From Paraglaciecola marina (GTDB lineage: Bacteria > Pseudomonadota > Gammaproteobacteria > Enterobacterales > Alteromonadaceae), in contig NZ_SAIS01000016.1 of NCBI RefSeq assembly GCF_004360155.1, forward strand, positions 34,731-98,730: a stretch of 64,000 nt of DNA, read 5' to 3'. Below the pieces are notes generated by a model that did not search any database, had not been told where the DNA came from, and saw only the letters and a program-made list of their open reading frames with translations. This document shows positions 1 through 8,943 of the stretch, one piece after another; position 1 is the first letter of the stretch, and each line of letters starts with the position of its first letter. A program made the position numbers and the translations under genes.

Positions 1-327
1 AGAAGGTAGAAACGCAACGTCGGGAGCTGGCATTAAAATGGTTACCCATCCCAAATCATTGAGCTGTGTAGCAAGTGGTCTAAGACCATTTTGACCTATT
101 ACTGAAGTCCCGCTCTCTGCAATCATCACGGCTACTCCCAAAGTTATGGCCGTGGTATTTTCTTGCATGACATACAGAATATCTTGGTTATTCAAAACGA
201 ACTTTTCATATTGCTCTGAAAATAGGGTACGCTCTAAGTCCAGCCTTTTTAATAGTTGGGTATCGGGGGCGGCCTCACTAATAAATGATATAATTATCAG
301 TGAGATAGTCGTTATATATTTGAAAAT
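1..327 (-). CDS. DUF3530 family protein, 5' part only (3' end outside window)
   Basis: The first 109 codons of a minus-strand gene are readable; the rest lies left of the window. The translation begins with a hydrophobic leader (FKYITTISLIIISFIS followed by EAAP) that looks like a signal peptide. It is followed by GVAVMIAESGTSVIGQNG and LATQLNDLGWVTILMPAPD, which resemble the DUF3530 alpha/beta-hydrolase-like family, whose function is unknown. There is no ATG, GTG or TTG before the leader: an in-frame TGA lies at 337-339 and the leader would have to start at the ATT at 325-327. Either this is a rare ATT start or the leader belongs to a longer or altered reading. Family assignment is moderate. 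Confidence 0.6.
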   Translation of the reverse strand, partial: MFKYITTISLIIISFISEAAPDTQLLKRLDLERTLFSEQYEKFVLNNQDILYVMQENTTAITLGVAVMIAESGTSVIGQNGLRPLATQLNDLGWVTILMPAPDVAFLPS

Positions 328-387
328 ATTGTTGACTCAGAGTTAGGTGTATATAGGTTATCGGAACGTGGCGCAAAGTTCTTTAAC

Positions 388-1044
388 TTAGAATGGGATA
401 GGGGTTTTAAACTCTAGAGCTTGCTCTGTCAACGGATGCCGAAAGCTTAATGCAGCAGCATGTAAGTTAAGCCTTGGAGCCATCTTTAGAGCGTCTTTAT
501 GGGCGTACAACCTATCACCAATAATAGGATGATTCAGGCTAAGCATATGAACTCTTAATTGATGGGAGCGGCCTGTCACAGGCTTTAACTCGACACGAGT
601 GCTTTGACTGTATCTCTCGATAACTCGCCAATGGGTAAGTGCCTTTTTCCCCCTCTCGTGATCTACCATTTGTTTAGGACGGTTTGGCCAATCACAAATG
701 AGTGGCAAGTTAACGTCTCCTGTCTCTCCTTCAACTAGCCCGTACACTATTGCTTGATAGGTTTTTGACGTTTCTCTAAGTTCAAACTGTTTGGAAATAT
801 GACGATGGGCAGGCTTATTTAATGCCATTAACATTAAACCTGATGTTGCCATATCGAGTCGATGAACCACAGTTGCTGTTGGAAACACTGTTTGTACGCG
901 AGTTTGTAGTGAATCGAAATGCTCTCTCGCTTTACCAGGCACACTTAAAATTTCACTTGGCTTATTCAAAAGCACTATGTCGTCATCTTGATAGACAATA
1001 TCTAGATAGGGCTTGGTTGGGGGAGAGTAATTAACTATGGCCAT
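388..1044 (-). CDS. rluA: RluA-type dual-specificity rRNA/tRNA pseudouridine synthase
   Basis: The product (218 residues) isomerises uridine to pseudouridine in structured RNA; the E. coli homologue RluA modifies 23S rRNA U746 and tRNA U32. The catalytic motif HRLD is at residues 61-64, with Asp64 the expected nucleophile, followed by the family block TSGLMLMAL and the C-terminal GRSHQLRVHM segment. The length matches the RluA family, which lacks the S4 domain of RluB/RluD types. It sits directly downstream of rapA, 10 bp away on the same strand, the same pairing as in E. coli, which supports the specific name. A second RluA-like gene lies at 45728-46402. Confidence 0.9.
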   Translation of the reverse strand: MAIVNYSPPTKPYLDIVYQDDDIVLLNKPSEILSVPGKAREHFDSLQTRVQTVFPTATVVHRLDMATSGLMLMALNKPAHRHISKQFELRETSKTYQAIVYGLVEGETGDVNLPLICDWPNRPKQMVDHERGKKALTHWRVIERYSQSTRVELKPVTGRSHQLRVHMLSLNHPIIGDRLYAHKDALKMAPRLNLHAAALSFRHPLTEQALEFKTPIPF

Positions 1045-1054
1045 AAGTAATCTA

Positions 1055-3886
1055 CTAGGGGTTGTTCACAACAAAGCGAACAGCTTCTAAATGTAACTTA
1101 GCGTTAGACATAACTTTTTCTAAGTTAATGATTTGCTTGGCAACATGCTCTATTTCATCATCACGAATGGCAGGGTTAACCTGTTGTAAGCCTTCAAGCC
1201 TTGCCAGTTCATCACTCAACAGTTCATTCATTTGAGCGATTCGCTGTGACTTTATAGCCTGCGCACTTTTTTCTGCATGCTGGTGACTATGCTCTAAACA
1301 CTTTTCAAGTTGAGACTTTAGAGCATTTATGAGTTGGTTACCCATTTTAGGTAATACTGGATCTAAACGAGTGAAGTGCTTATCTGTCAGTTGTAAATTC
1401 GCATCTACACATACCTTTATCGGAGTGGGTGGTAAAAATCGTGCGAGTTGCAAGCCTTTGTCTGCTTTGGCTGAAAGTACAAACAAGCATTCTAACCAGT
1501 AACTTCCGGCTGGTTTAGATTTATCTTGGCATAAGGCGACAGCGCTTTTTCCAGTGACATCGGTTGTTAAGATATCCATTGCATGTTGGATCATTGGGTG
1601 GTCCCAACTTAAAAAGTGTACATGCTCTAATAGAGTTGCTGTAGGTCTTTCATAGGTAACTGTCATGCCTTCTTCATCTAGCCCGGGTAAAGGCCCAATC
1701 ATTTTTTCGGTAGGTTTTAGCAAGTAACAGCTTTCGTCATGTTCTTCTTGAAGAATTCCTAAACTATCAAATAACCGTGTCATAAATAACTCTAAGGTAG
1801 GCGAGTCTTCAGCGTCGCTAATTTGTGTCAAAAATTGTTCAACCCGCCCATGTCCAGAAGAGTTAAGTTCTAGTAGTTTGTCGCGGCCTTGTTCTAGACG
1901 CTTCTTTAATTCTTTATGAAGTAAGGCTGTTTGGTTTATTAGCTGAAAACACTTATCTGTATTCTCGGGATCTTTAATACATTCATGCAACAGCTCTTGG
2001 GTTTCTTCATAGACAGTCATACCTGTTGGGCAAGTATGCTCAAAAGCCCCTAATCCTTGGTGATACCAATCGAGTAAAACTTGCTGCGCGCTCATATCAA
2101 AATAAGGAACATGGATACACACATCATATTTTTGACCAATACGATCTAAACGTCCGATCCTTTGTTCTAATAAATCAGGCACTAAAGGTAAATCGAATAA
2201 AATTAGATGATGGGCAAATTGAAAGTTTCTGCCTTCACTGCCAATTTCACTACAAATAAGTACCTGTGCACCGTCATCAGATTGCGCAAAATAGTTTGCC
2301 GCTCTATCACGATCAACTATGCTCATGCCTTCGTGGAATACGGTAGAACGGGTGCCTGCTTTTATCCGTAAAGCTTCAGATAGTTGCAAAGCCGTACTCG
2401 CATTAGCGCATATAGTTAATACCTTTTTACCTTTTAATGACTTTAGCTGAGATATAAACCAGTCTACTCTTGGATCTATATCTGTCCAGATATTGACTAA
2501 GTCAGGGTGCCTTTCAGGGGCAAGCTGTAGTTGGATGTTTTCTGGTTCACTGGCAAGTAAAGTTGCATATTCTATTGGCAACCTTAAGCCATGGCTAAAG
2601 AGTTGGCGCTTCGGGAAGCCTTTCACCCCAGCTCGGCTGTTTCTAAATAGTAAACGCCCTGTACCATGGCGGTCTAATAAGGTGTGCAACAGTTTGTTTT
2701 TTTGTTTTGTAGATGCCGTATTGATGCCTTGTAGCATGTCCTTATCTGCAAACTGAGCGATAGCTTCGATATCTTCATCAGACAGCGACTCACCTGACAA
2801 TAATGGGTTAATCGCTTGTGCTAACTGACTGTATTGTTTCTCTTCGTTTACAAAGCTGTGATAATCGTGAAAACGAGCGGGATCAAGTAGACGTAAACGT
2901 GCAAAATGACTTTCGTGGCCAAGCTGATCAGGTGTAGCTGTGAGTAGTAGCACCCCCTTGGTAACTTTAGCTAGGTCTTCAATCACTTGATACTCTTGAG
3001 AAGGCTGTCCTTCTGACCAGGTCAAATGATGGGCTTCATCTACAACCATTAAATCCCACTGCGCTTCTAATGCTTGCTGGTAGTAACGACTGTTGTGGGT
3101 CAGGAAATCTAAACTACAAATGATTAATTGTTCTGCTTCAAAGGGGTTGCAGGCATCTTCTGCCATGGCTTCACACCGCTCAGCATCAAACACTGAAAAC
3201 GCCAAATTGACTCGGCGTAACATTTCTACTAACCACTGATGCACTAAACTTGAAGGTACAACAATTAATACTCTTTGGGCTCGCTCTGTAAGTAATTGTT
3301 GGTGAATAATTAGGGCTGCTTCAATGGTTTTCCCCAGCCCCACTTCGTCAGCCAATAACACTCTCGGTGCATGGCGGCGACCTATTTCGGATGCAATATG
3401 TAACTGGTGAGGGATAAGGTCGACTCTAGCACCAACAAAACCTAACAATGGCGAAGTGCTATGGTTGAATTGATGGGTTAAACATTGCTCTCTTAAATCA
3501 AACCATTTAGGGTCGTCGAATTGACCGTTAAGTAAGCGTTGCTCTGGTTGATTAAGTTGAAAATGATGATCTATGAAGGTTTCTTTTAGAATCGCCGCTT
3601 CTTGATTATCGGTGCGCTGGCCAACGTAAATAAGTTGTCCGTCGATTTCTTCAACATGCTCAACTACTAATTCCCAGCCTTCATGACTCTTTACTGTGTC
3701 ATCAACAGCAAATTTTATACGGGTGAGTGGCGCGGTTTGTGAAGCATAAACACGACTTTCTCCAGTTGCTGGAAACAACACTGTCACAGTACGTGTCTCT
3801 ATTAATACAATGGTCCCTAAGCCTAACTCAGCCTCAGTATCACTGAGCCATCTTTGTCCCAGTGCCAAATTATCTTGTTTTGCCAT
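1055..3886 (-). CDS. rapA: RNA polymerase-associated ATPase RapA (HepA)
   Basis: RapA is a Swi2/Snf2 ATPase that binds RNA polymerase and promotes its recycling after transcription. The protein (about 943 residues) has the RapA-specific N-terminal domain (LGQRWLSDTEAELGLG), a Walker A motif LLADEVGLGKTIEA near residue 180, a DEAH box in VVDEAHH, and the C-terminal helicase half with SEIGSEGRNFQFAHHLI and RIGRLDRIGQ. The length is close to E. coli RapA. The frame is open to a GTG at 3898, but GTGAGG there reads as a ribosome binding site placed a few bases before the ATG at 3884-3886, so I start there. It is probably co-transcribed with rluA. Confidence 0.93.
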   Translation of the reverse strand: MAKQDNLALGQRWLSDTEAELGLGTIVLIETRTVTVLFPATGESRVYASQTAPLTRIKFAVDDTVKSHEGWELVVEHVEEIDGQLIYVGQRTDNQEAAILKETFIDHHFQLNQPEQRLLNGQFDDPKWFDLREQCLTHQFNHSTSPLLGFVGARVDLIPHQLHIASEIGRRHAPRVLLADEVGLGKTIEAALIIHQQLLTERAQRVLIVVPSSLVHQWLVEMLRRVNLAFSVFDAERCEAMAEDACNPFEAEQLIICSLDFLTHNSRYYQQALEAQWDLMVVDEAHHLTWSEGQPSQEYQVIEDLAKVTKGVLLLTATPDQLGHESHFARLRLLDPARFHDYHSFVNEEKQYSQLAQAINPLLSGESLSDEDIEAIAQFADKDMLQGINTASTKQKNKLLHTLLDRHGTGRLLFRNSRAGVKGFPKRQLFSHGLRLPIEYATLLASEPENIQLQLAPERHPDLVNIWTDIDPRVDWFISQLKSLKGKKVLTICANASTALQLSEALRIKAGTRSTVFHEGMSIVDRDRAANYFAQSDDGAQVLICSEIGSEGRNFQFAHHLILFDLPLVPDLLEQRIGRLDRIGQKYDVCIHVPYFDMSAQQVLLDWYHQGLGAFEHTCPTGMTVYEETQELLHECIKDPENTDKCFQLINQTALLHKELKKRLEQGRDKLLELNSSGHGRVEQFLTQISDAEDSPTLELFMTRLFDSLGILQEEHDESCYLLKPTEKMIGPLPGLDEEGMTVTYERPTATLLEHVHFLSWDHPMIQHAMDILTTDVTGKSAVALCQDKSKPAGSYWLECLFVLSAKADKGLQLARFLPPTPIKVCVDANLQLTDKHFTRLDPVLPKMGNQLINALKSQLEKCLEHSHQHAEKSAQAIKSQRIAQMNELLSDELARLEGLQQVNPAIRDDEIEHVAKQIINLEKVMSNAKLHLEAVRFVVNNP

Positions 3887-4190
3887 TTGTATCCTCACTC
3901 GTAAATTTGTTGGCCGCTAGGACTTTTTCAACCCCCAAAGCTAAACGGCGCGCATTGTAGCAAAAATAAAATTTTATACTGTTTAAAAGTAGATGATTGT
4001 CAGAAGAAAGTGGTTTATTGTTGGTTTCAACTAAAGTGACAATTAGTTAGGGTGATAGCCCAATCGTAAACCTGTAGTTAAATGTGTGTGTTTGGCATAG
4101 ATAATTAAACTCAGTTGTTTACTACATCTAGTGCCAATCAAAAATACGGTTTAGCTGGCAGGCCTTTATCTGTAAATTTAGGAGCGCCGG

Positions 4191-5588
4191 ATGCAAAAAA
4201 AAGCAGCATTAGATGAAAAAATTTATGTTTTAGATACCAATATTCTCCTCCACGAACCTCTCGCCTTTTTATCTTTTAAAGAACACGATGTTGTTGTTCC
4301 CATGACAGTCCTCGAAGAGCTCGATTACATTAAAGACAGCAAAAAAGACGTAGCCAGAGACGCTCGAGTTTCCATAAGAGCGATGGAAGACTTACTTCAT
4401 GAAGCCACCCCTGAGGAGCTGATGCAAGGTGTTTCTATGAAGGGACTCGGAGCTGGCGAAACTGCCCCTACAGGTAAATTATCTATTTTTGTTGACCACG
4501 GTATGCCTGTATCTCAGCAGGTCTTTACCAGTAATGAAAATGATAACCGTATTATTAATAGCGCCCTTTATTTACAAAAATCACAACATCCGAAGCATAT
4601 TGTTTTAGTCACTAAAGACATTAACATGAGGCTGAAAGCGAAAGGTGCCGGCCTAGCTCATGTTGAAGATTACCGTACCGATCAACTTGTTACCGACATC
4701 AAGTATTTATCAAAGGGCTATCACGAATTCCCAGGCAGTTTTTGGGATATGGTTAAGGCAGTGGATAGCCGAACCGAAGGCCGAGATACAATTCATACTA
4801 TCGAGAAAAAAATACTGCCAGAAGCATACGTTAACGAGTTTTTAATTGACGAAAATAAGAGTTTTGCAGGTGTTGTTGAGTCTATTAATGGCGATTACCT
4901 TGAAGTACTAGATTTAGGGTTCGACAGATTAATGAGTCACAAGGCTTGGGGCATACACCCTAAAAATATTGGCCAAGCCATGGGGCTACATGCCTTGCTT
5001 GATCCGCATATTGATTTAGTGGTCCTGACAGGGCCAGCGGGAAGTGGTAAAACATTGCTAGCGTTAGCCGCAGCCTTAGAAATGGTTGTTGAGAAGAACA
5101 TGTACGATAAGATTATTGTTACTCGAAGTACCCCTGAAATTGCTGAGTCTATTGGTTTCTTACCGGGTACCGAAGAGGAAAAAATGGCGCCTTGGCTCGC
5201 GGCGATTACTGATTCATTAGAGGTACTCCATAAAAATGATGAAAACACTAAAGGCTCTATGAGTTACATCATGGAAAAAGCCAATATACAGTTTAAGTCG
5301 GTTAATTTTATGCGTGGCCGTAGTATTCAAAATGCCATTGTTATTTTGGATGAGTCACAAAACCTGACAGCATCACAGCTGAAAACCATAATTACGCGCT
5401 GCGGCGAGGGCACTAAGTTAATTTGTAGTGGTAACTTGGCACAAATCGATAGCAATTACTTAAGTGCGGTTACTTCTGGTTTAACTTATTTGGTTGAGAA
5501 ATTTAAAAACTTCTCTGGTAGCGCCACGATAAATCTAGACGGAGTGGTACGTAGTCGCTTGGCAGAGTTTGCTGAAGAGCAGTTGTAA
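4191..5588 (+). CDS. phoH: PIN-PhoH fusion ATPase (PhoH2-like)
   Basis: This 465-residue protein joins an N-terminal PIN ribonuclease-like domain (VLDTNILLHEP at residues 13-23; acidic residues continue to about residue 160) to a C-terminal PhoH ATPase domain. The ATPase domain has Walker A GPAGSGKT near residue 280 and Walker B IVILDES near residue 382. PIN-PhoH proteins are described as RNA-unwinding and RNA-cleaving enzymes; the cellular role here is not known. The ribosome site TTAGGAG precedes the ATG. The last 98 bp (5491-5588) recur at 12905-13002, so the present 3' end may have been supplied by an inserted element; the encoded protein is intact. Confidence 0.9.
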   Translation: MQKKAALDEKIYVLDTNILLHEPLAFLSFKEHDVVVPMTVLEELDYIKDSKKDVARDARVSIRAMEDLLHEATPEELMQGVSMKGLGAGETAPTGKLSIFVDHGMPVSQQVFTSNENDNRIINSALYLQKSQHPKHIVLVTKDINMRLKAKGAGLAHVEDYRTDQLVTDIKYLSKGYHEFPGSFWDMVKAVDSRTEGRDTIHTIEKKILPEAYVNEFLIDENKSFAGVVESINGDYLEVLDLGFDRLMSHKAWGIHPKNIGQAMGLHALLDPHIDLVVLTGPAGSGKTLLALAAALEMVVEKNMYDKIIVTRSTPEIAESIGFLPGTEEEKMAPWLAAITDSLEVLHKNDENTKGSMSYIMEKANIQFKSVNFMRGRSIQNAIVILDESQNLTASQLKTIITRCGEGTKLICSGNLAQIDSNYLSAVTSGLTYLVEKFKNFSGSATINLDGVVRSRLAEFAEEQL

Positions 5589-5663
5589 TATGGGCTGTTA
5601 TTAAATTATTAGTTTGTGAATATTTTGATTTTTGTGAGGTTTTAAGGATTTTTTTAATTTTAC

Positions 5664-5703
5664 TAGTCCAGAATTATTCAAATATAATTTTGGACTAATT
5701 TTT
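5664..5703 (+). terminator. Rho-independent terminator after phoH
   Basis: A 14-bp stem (TAGTCCAGAATTAT paired with ATAATTTTGGACTA, one G-U pair) closes a six-base loop and is followed by ATTTTTG. It lies 76 bp after the phoH stop. If the island reading is right, this terminator came in with the replaced 3' end of phoH. Confidence 0.65.
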
Positions 5704-5787
5704 GTCGAACCGAATATAAAGTGTTGAGAGATACTCACTCTGATACTTATATCATTGAGAGCAAAATCCTTTAAACTTTATTGGTTG

Positions 5788-5811
5788 AAAATAGTGCAGT
5801 CGTACTATTTT
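5788..5811. promoter_or_regulatory. Probable TetR operator, copy 1 (near left end of island)
   Basis: A 24-bp inverted repeat with half-sites AAAATAGT and ACTATTTT around GCAGTCGT. A near copy lies at 6529-6552 in the tetR/TonB-receptor divergent promoter (half-sites AAAATAGT and ATTGTTTT around ACAGTTGT). Two copies of the same palindrome flanking a TetR gene argue for its operator. This copy is downstream of tetR and is followed by a GAGGAG ribosome-site-like string at 5815-5820 with no gene behind it. Confidence 0.55.
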
Positions 5812-5830
5812 GGTGAGGAGTATTATTCTT

Positions 5831-6499
5831 TTAAGTTAAATGTGCTTCTTTGATAATGTAAATAGCCGAAGCGTAAGTCATTTTAATCGTTTTATCACAA
5901 CTGCTTGCGTACTTTTTATCGTGTCCAATAAAAATAGCGTGACCTTCAATAGTAGAAGAAATAAATAAAGCTATAGAATCGGCTGTTTCCTTATCTATTT
6001 TGGGGTTTATTTGTTGCGCGATTTCTGCATAAATTTTGCGATATTCTTCGTACATATGTTGTACTAGGGCGTCAACATTTTCGTCGTGATTTGATAGAGA
6101 CCACAATTCAGGAAAGAACCGAGTTGTTTCGAAAGTGGTTAAGTCCTTAACAACATATTGAATAACCTCGTAGAGGTAATCTTCAGGGCATCCTACTGTG
6201 TATTTAAGAGATTCTATTGTAAGTAAGTATTCACCAATTACACTCTTTAGCATAGCGTCAAATAATTCATTCTTTGTGGCAAAATAGTGCTGTAAATTCC
6301 CAACGGATATACCAACTTTTTTAGCTACTTTGCGAAAAGAGAAGTTTGTATATCCCTCTTCAATAATTAGCATTCTAGTGGTATCAATTATTTTTTTTTG
6401 CTTTTCTACCCCAGCTTTATATGAGCCTCTTTTTTGGCCGTTGTTTTTGTTATCTATCATTAATTCAATTGTTATCCGGTTAATTGTTTTACTTAACAT
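5831..6499 (-). CDS. TetR/AcrR family transcriptional regulator
   Basis: A 222-residue TetR-type repressor. The helix-turn-helix lies at about residues 33-80, in TRMLIIEEGYTNFSFRKVAKKVGIS followed in the text by VGNLQHYFATKNELF, the classic TetR recognition helix region. The C-terminal ligand domain is divergent. It is divergent from the TonB receptor and amine dehydrogenase genes, and the shared spacer holds a palindrome repeated at 5788-5811, so it probably represses itself and the neighbouring cluster and may sense an amine or its aldehyde. The start at 6499 has AGGA four bases upstream. The effector is not known. Confidence 0.85.
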   Translation of the reverse strand: MLSKTINRITIELMIDNKNNGQKRGSYKAGVEKQKKIIDTTRMLIIEEGYTNFSFRKVAKKVGISVGNLQHYFATKNELFDAMLKSVIGEYLLTIESLKYTVGCPEDYLYEVIQYVVKDLTTFETTRFFPELWSLSNHDENVDALVQHMYEEYRKIYAEIAQQINPKIDKETADSIALFISSTIEGHAIFIGHDKKYASSCDKTIKMTYASAIYIIKEAHLT

Positions 6500-6528
6500 T
6501 TCATCCTAGTTTACAAGTCTAAATCTAT

Positions 6529-6552
6529 AAAATAGTACAGTTGTATTGTTTT
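6529..6552. promoter_or_regulatory. Probable TetR operator, copy 2 (tetR/TonB-receptor divergent promoter)
   Basis: A 24-bp palindrome-like site matching the one at 5788-5811 at most positions: AAAATAGT, a central ACAGTTGT and ATTGTTTT. It lies 30 bp upstream of the tetR start and about 85 bp upstream of the receptor start, where it could block both promoters. The assignment is by position and by the repeat, not by any known consensus. Confidence 0.6.
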
Positions 6553-6637
6553 GGCCTAATGTTTGCTATTTGATTTGTGAAAGCGTGCAAAGCATCTTTT
6601 GGACTTCACATAAATAAACACACTTGGGGGCGACAAA

Positions 6638-8887
6638 ATGAATAAAAATAATATTGTAGCAGCTCTTAGCTTGCTTATCTCTGGGCAAAGTTTAGCACAG
6701 GCTGAACAAGAGCAAGCCTCAGAAGGTGGGGCTGATTCCGTTTTTGAAGCAATAACAGTGGTTGCGCAAAAGCGTACGCAAAGTATACAAGATGTAGGGA
6801 TTGCAATTACTGCTCTTAATGGTGACCAATTAGAGGCGTTAGGTTTTGACAATGCTCAACAAGTCACAGCAATGGCGCCTGGTGTGCAAACTGTACAACC
6901 TAATGGTGAGGCCAATTATTCTATTGGTATACGGGGAGTTACTAATTCAGATTTTACCACTAATGTTGAAAGCCCGGTGGCGTTATACACTGATGAGGTA
7001 TACATAAGTCAAATGTCAGGCGCAGGTTTTAGTTTGTTTGATTTAGAACGAGTAGAAATACTGCGTGGACCTCAAGGCACTTTATTTGGTCGAAATGCCA
7101 CTGGCGGTTTGGTGCATTATCTTACAAAAAAGCCAACTTTCTATCTTGATGGATATGCAAAATTAACATTAGGATCTCATAATCAGCGTACGTTAGAAGG
7201 AGCTATTAGTAACGAGATAACAGACAAATTAGCAGCTCGCGTATCTATCAACGCCAACTTTGCAGATGGTTATGTTGAAAACCGTTATACAGGTGACAAG
7301 CTGAATAACGCCAATGATAAGACTGCTAGGGTACAATTTCTTTATACCCCTACTGATGATGTTGAAGCTTTATTAAATTTTCGCTATTCAGTACAAGATA
7401 TAGATACTGGTTTCTTTGAAAATGTAAGTTCAATAAGAACAGGGGAGCTAACCCCAGATGAGTTCAATCCAGTTTTAGAATACATAGATAATGACGGCGA
7501 TGTGTATGCCGGTGACTATGATGACCCAGGCTTTAATGAGCTAGAAACAAACGGGGCAACTGCAACAGTAAAATGGGACATTAATGACGATCTAAAATTT
7601 GTTTCTATCACTGATGTATCAAACGTTGATCGGACTTATATTGAAGACAGTGATGCATCGCCTGTCCCCCTGTTTAATTTCTTTCTGACGACGGATGCTA
7701 AACAATTCTCTCAAGAGCTTAGGTTTGAAGGTACTGTAGATGACCTTTTATGGGTTGCCGGCGGATATTATTTAGATTTAGATATTAATGATTCAAATGG
7801 GGCCATTAGTGAGCCCTTTATTGGTGGTGGCGGTACCACTGTAGCTGGTAGTGAAGGTGGTTTATACAATCCCTATGTGTCTACCTTAGAGTCTACCTCT
7901 GCATTTGCTCAAATAGAATATCCGTTGAGTGAGCAACTTGAGTTAATTGCGGGCCTACGTTTTATTCGAGATGAGAAGTCATTTGATTTTAGCGTTAATG
8001 CAGTTGAATTTTTGGATCCTTCGTCAGAACCAGGCTTTGCTAGTGCAGATAATTTAGTTTTACAGGCCGAGTTAGGTGCTTATGAAGATACCCGTGAAGA
8101 TACTGAGATCGCAGGACGATTACAGTTCAACTGGAAGGTCAATGATAGCACCCTTACTTATGCTAGCTGGAATCGTGGCGTGAAAGGTGGAGGGTACAAC
8201 GCACCTATCTTTCCTTTAACAGCGCCAAATGGATATGACGACGCCACCTTGTCTTATGAGCCAGAACAATTAGACGCTTATGAGATTGGCTTGAAAATGG
8301 ATGTAGCTGATTTAGGGCGTTTGAACCTTGCCGCTTATTACTATGATTATGAAGATTATCAAGTATTCAATATCATAGGCTTGGACTCTATCACCATCAA
8401 CTCCCCAGAATCAACAGCAAGTGGTTTCGAGGCTGAATTTCAAGGGCAATTAACTGAAAACTTTGGTTTGTTATTAGGTGCGGCTTATAACGATGCAGAA
8501 GCGACACTTGCTGATGGCGTCACTACAACAAGACCAGTGCAATCACCAGAGTGGAACCTTAATGGTTTACTACGTTATGAGGTCCCTCTTAGTTCAGGTT
8601 ATATCGCCATTCAAGGTGACTTTGTTTACCGAGATGACGTGAAGTTTTCACTTGTAGAAGCTGAAACTGTCCAACAACAAGCTTACACCCTGTTCAACGC
8701 CTCTATTTCTTACACCACTGATGATCAGCTTTGGCAGATAAGGGCTTTTGTTAACAACCTAACCGATGAAGAGTACATAGTTCAAGCATTTGACCTGTCT
8801 GGCACTGATGTATTTGGCATGACAGAGCAATACTACGGTAAGCCACGCTGGGCTGGTGTGTCTGTCAAATATAGTTTCATGGACTAA
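6638..8887 (+). CDS. TonB-dependent outer-membrane receptor
   Basis: A 749-residue receptor with a signal peptide (cleavage near residue 20-22), a TonB-box-like EAITVVAQKR at about residues 37-46, a plug domain with the hallmark VEILRGPQGTLFGRNATGG, and a C-terminal beta barrel ending in an aromatic-rich strand (VSVKYSFMD). It is the first gene of the plus-strand island cluster and is followed after 56 bp by the amine dehydrogenase heavy chain. Its position suggests uptake of the amine substrate, a conjugate carrying it, or a metal or haem needed by the enzyme. The substrate cannot be read from the sequence. Confidence 0.92.
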   Translation: MNKNNIVAALSLLISGQSLAQAEQEQASEGGADSVFEAITVVAQKRTQSIQDVGIAITALNGDQLEALGFDNAQQVTAMAPGVQTVQPNGEANYSIGIRGVTNSDFTTNVESPVALYTDEVYISQMSGAGFSLFDLERVEILRGPQGTLFGRNATGGLVHYLTKKPTFYLDGYAKLTLGSHNQRTLEGAISNEITDKLAARVSINANFADGYVENRYTGDKLNNANDKTARVQFLYTPTDDVEALLNFRYSVQDIDTGFFENVSSIRTGELTPDEFNPVLEYIDNDGDVYAGDYDDPGFNELETNGATATVKWDINDDLKFVSITDVSNVDRTYIEDSDASPVPLFNFFLTTDAKQFSQELRFEGTVDDLLWVAGGYYLDLDINDSNGAISEPFIGGGGTTVAGSEGGLYNPYVSTLESTSAFAQIEYPLSEQLELIAGLRFIRDEKSFDFSVNAVEFLDPSSEPGFASADNLVLQAELGAYEDTREDTEIAGRLQFNWKVNDSTLTYASWNRGVKGGGYNAPIFPLTAPNGYDDATLSYEPEQLDAYEIGLKMDVADLGRLNLAAYYYDYEDYQVFNIIGLDSITINSPESTASGFEAEFQGQLTENFGLLLGAAYNDAEATLADGVTTTRPVQSPEWNLNGLLRYEVPLSSGYIAIQGDFVYRDDVKFSLVEAETVQQQAYTLFNASISYTTDDQLWQIRAFVNNLTDEEYIVQAFDLSGTDVFGMTEQYYGKPRWAGVSVKYSFMD

Positions 8888-8943
8888 TTAATTGTTGCGC
8901 ACAAGTGTACGTGCCAACACCATTTTAAATAGGAGTGTAATAA

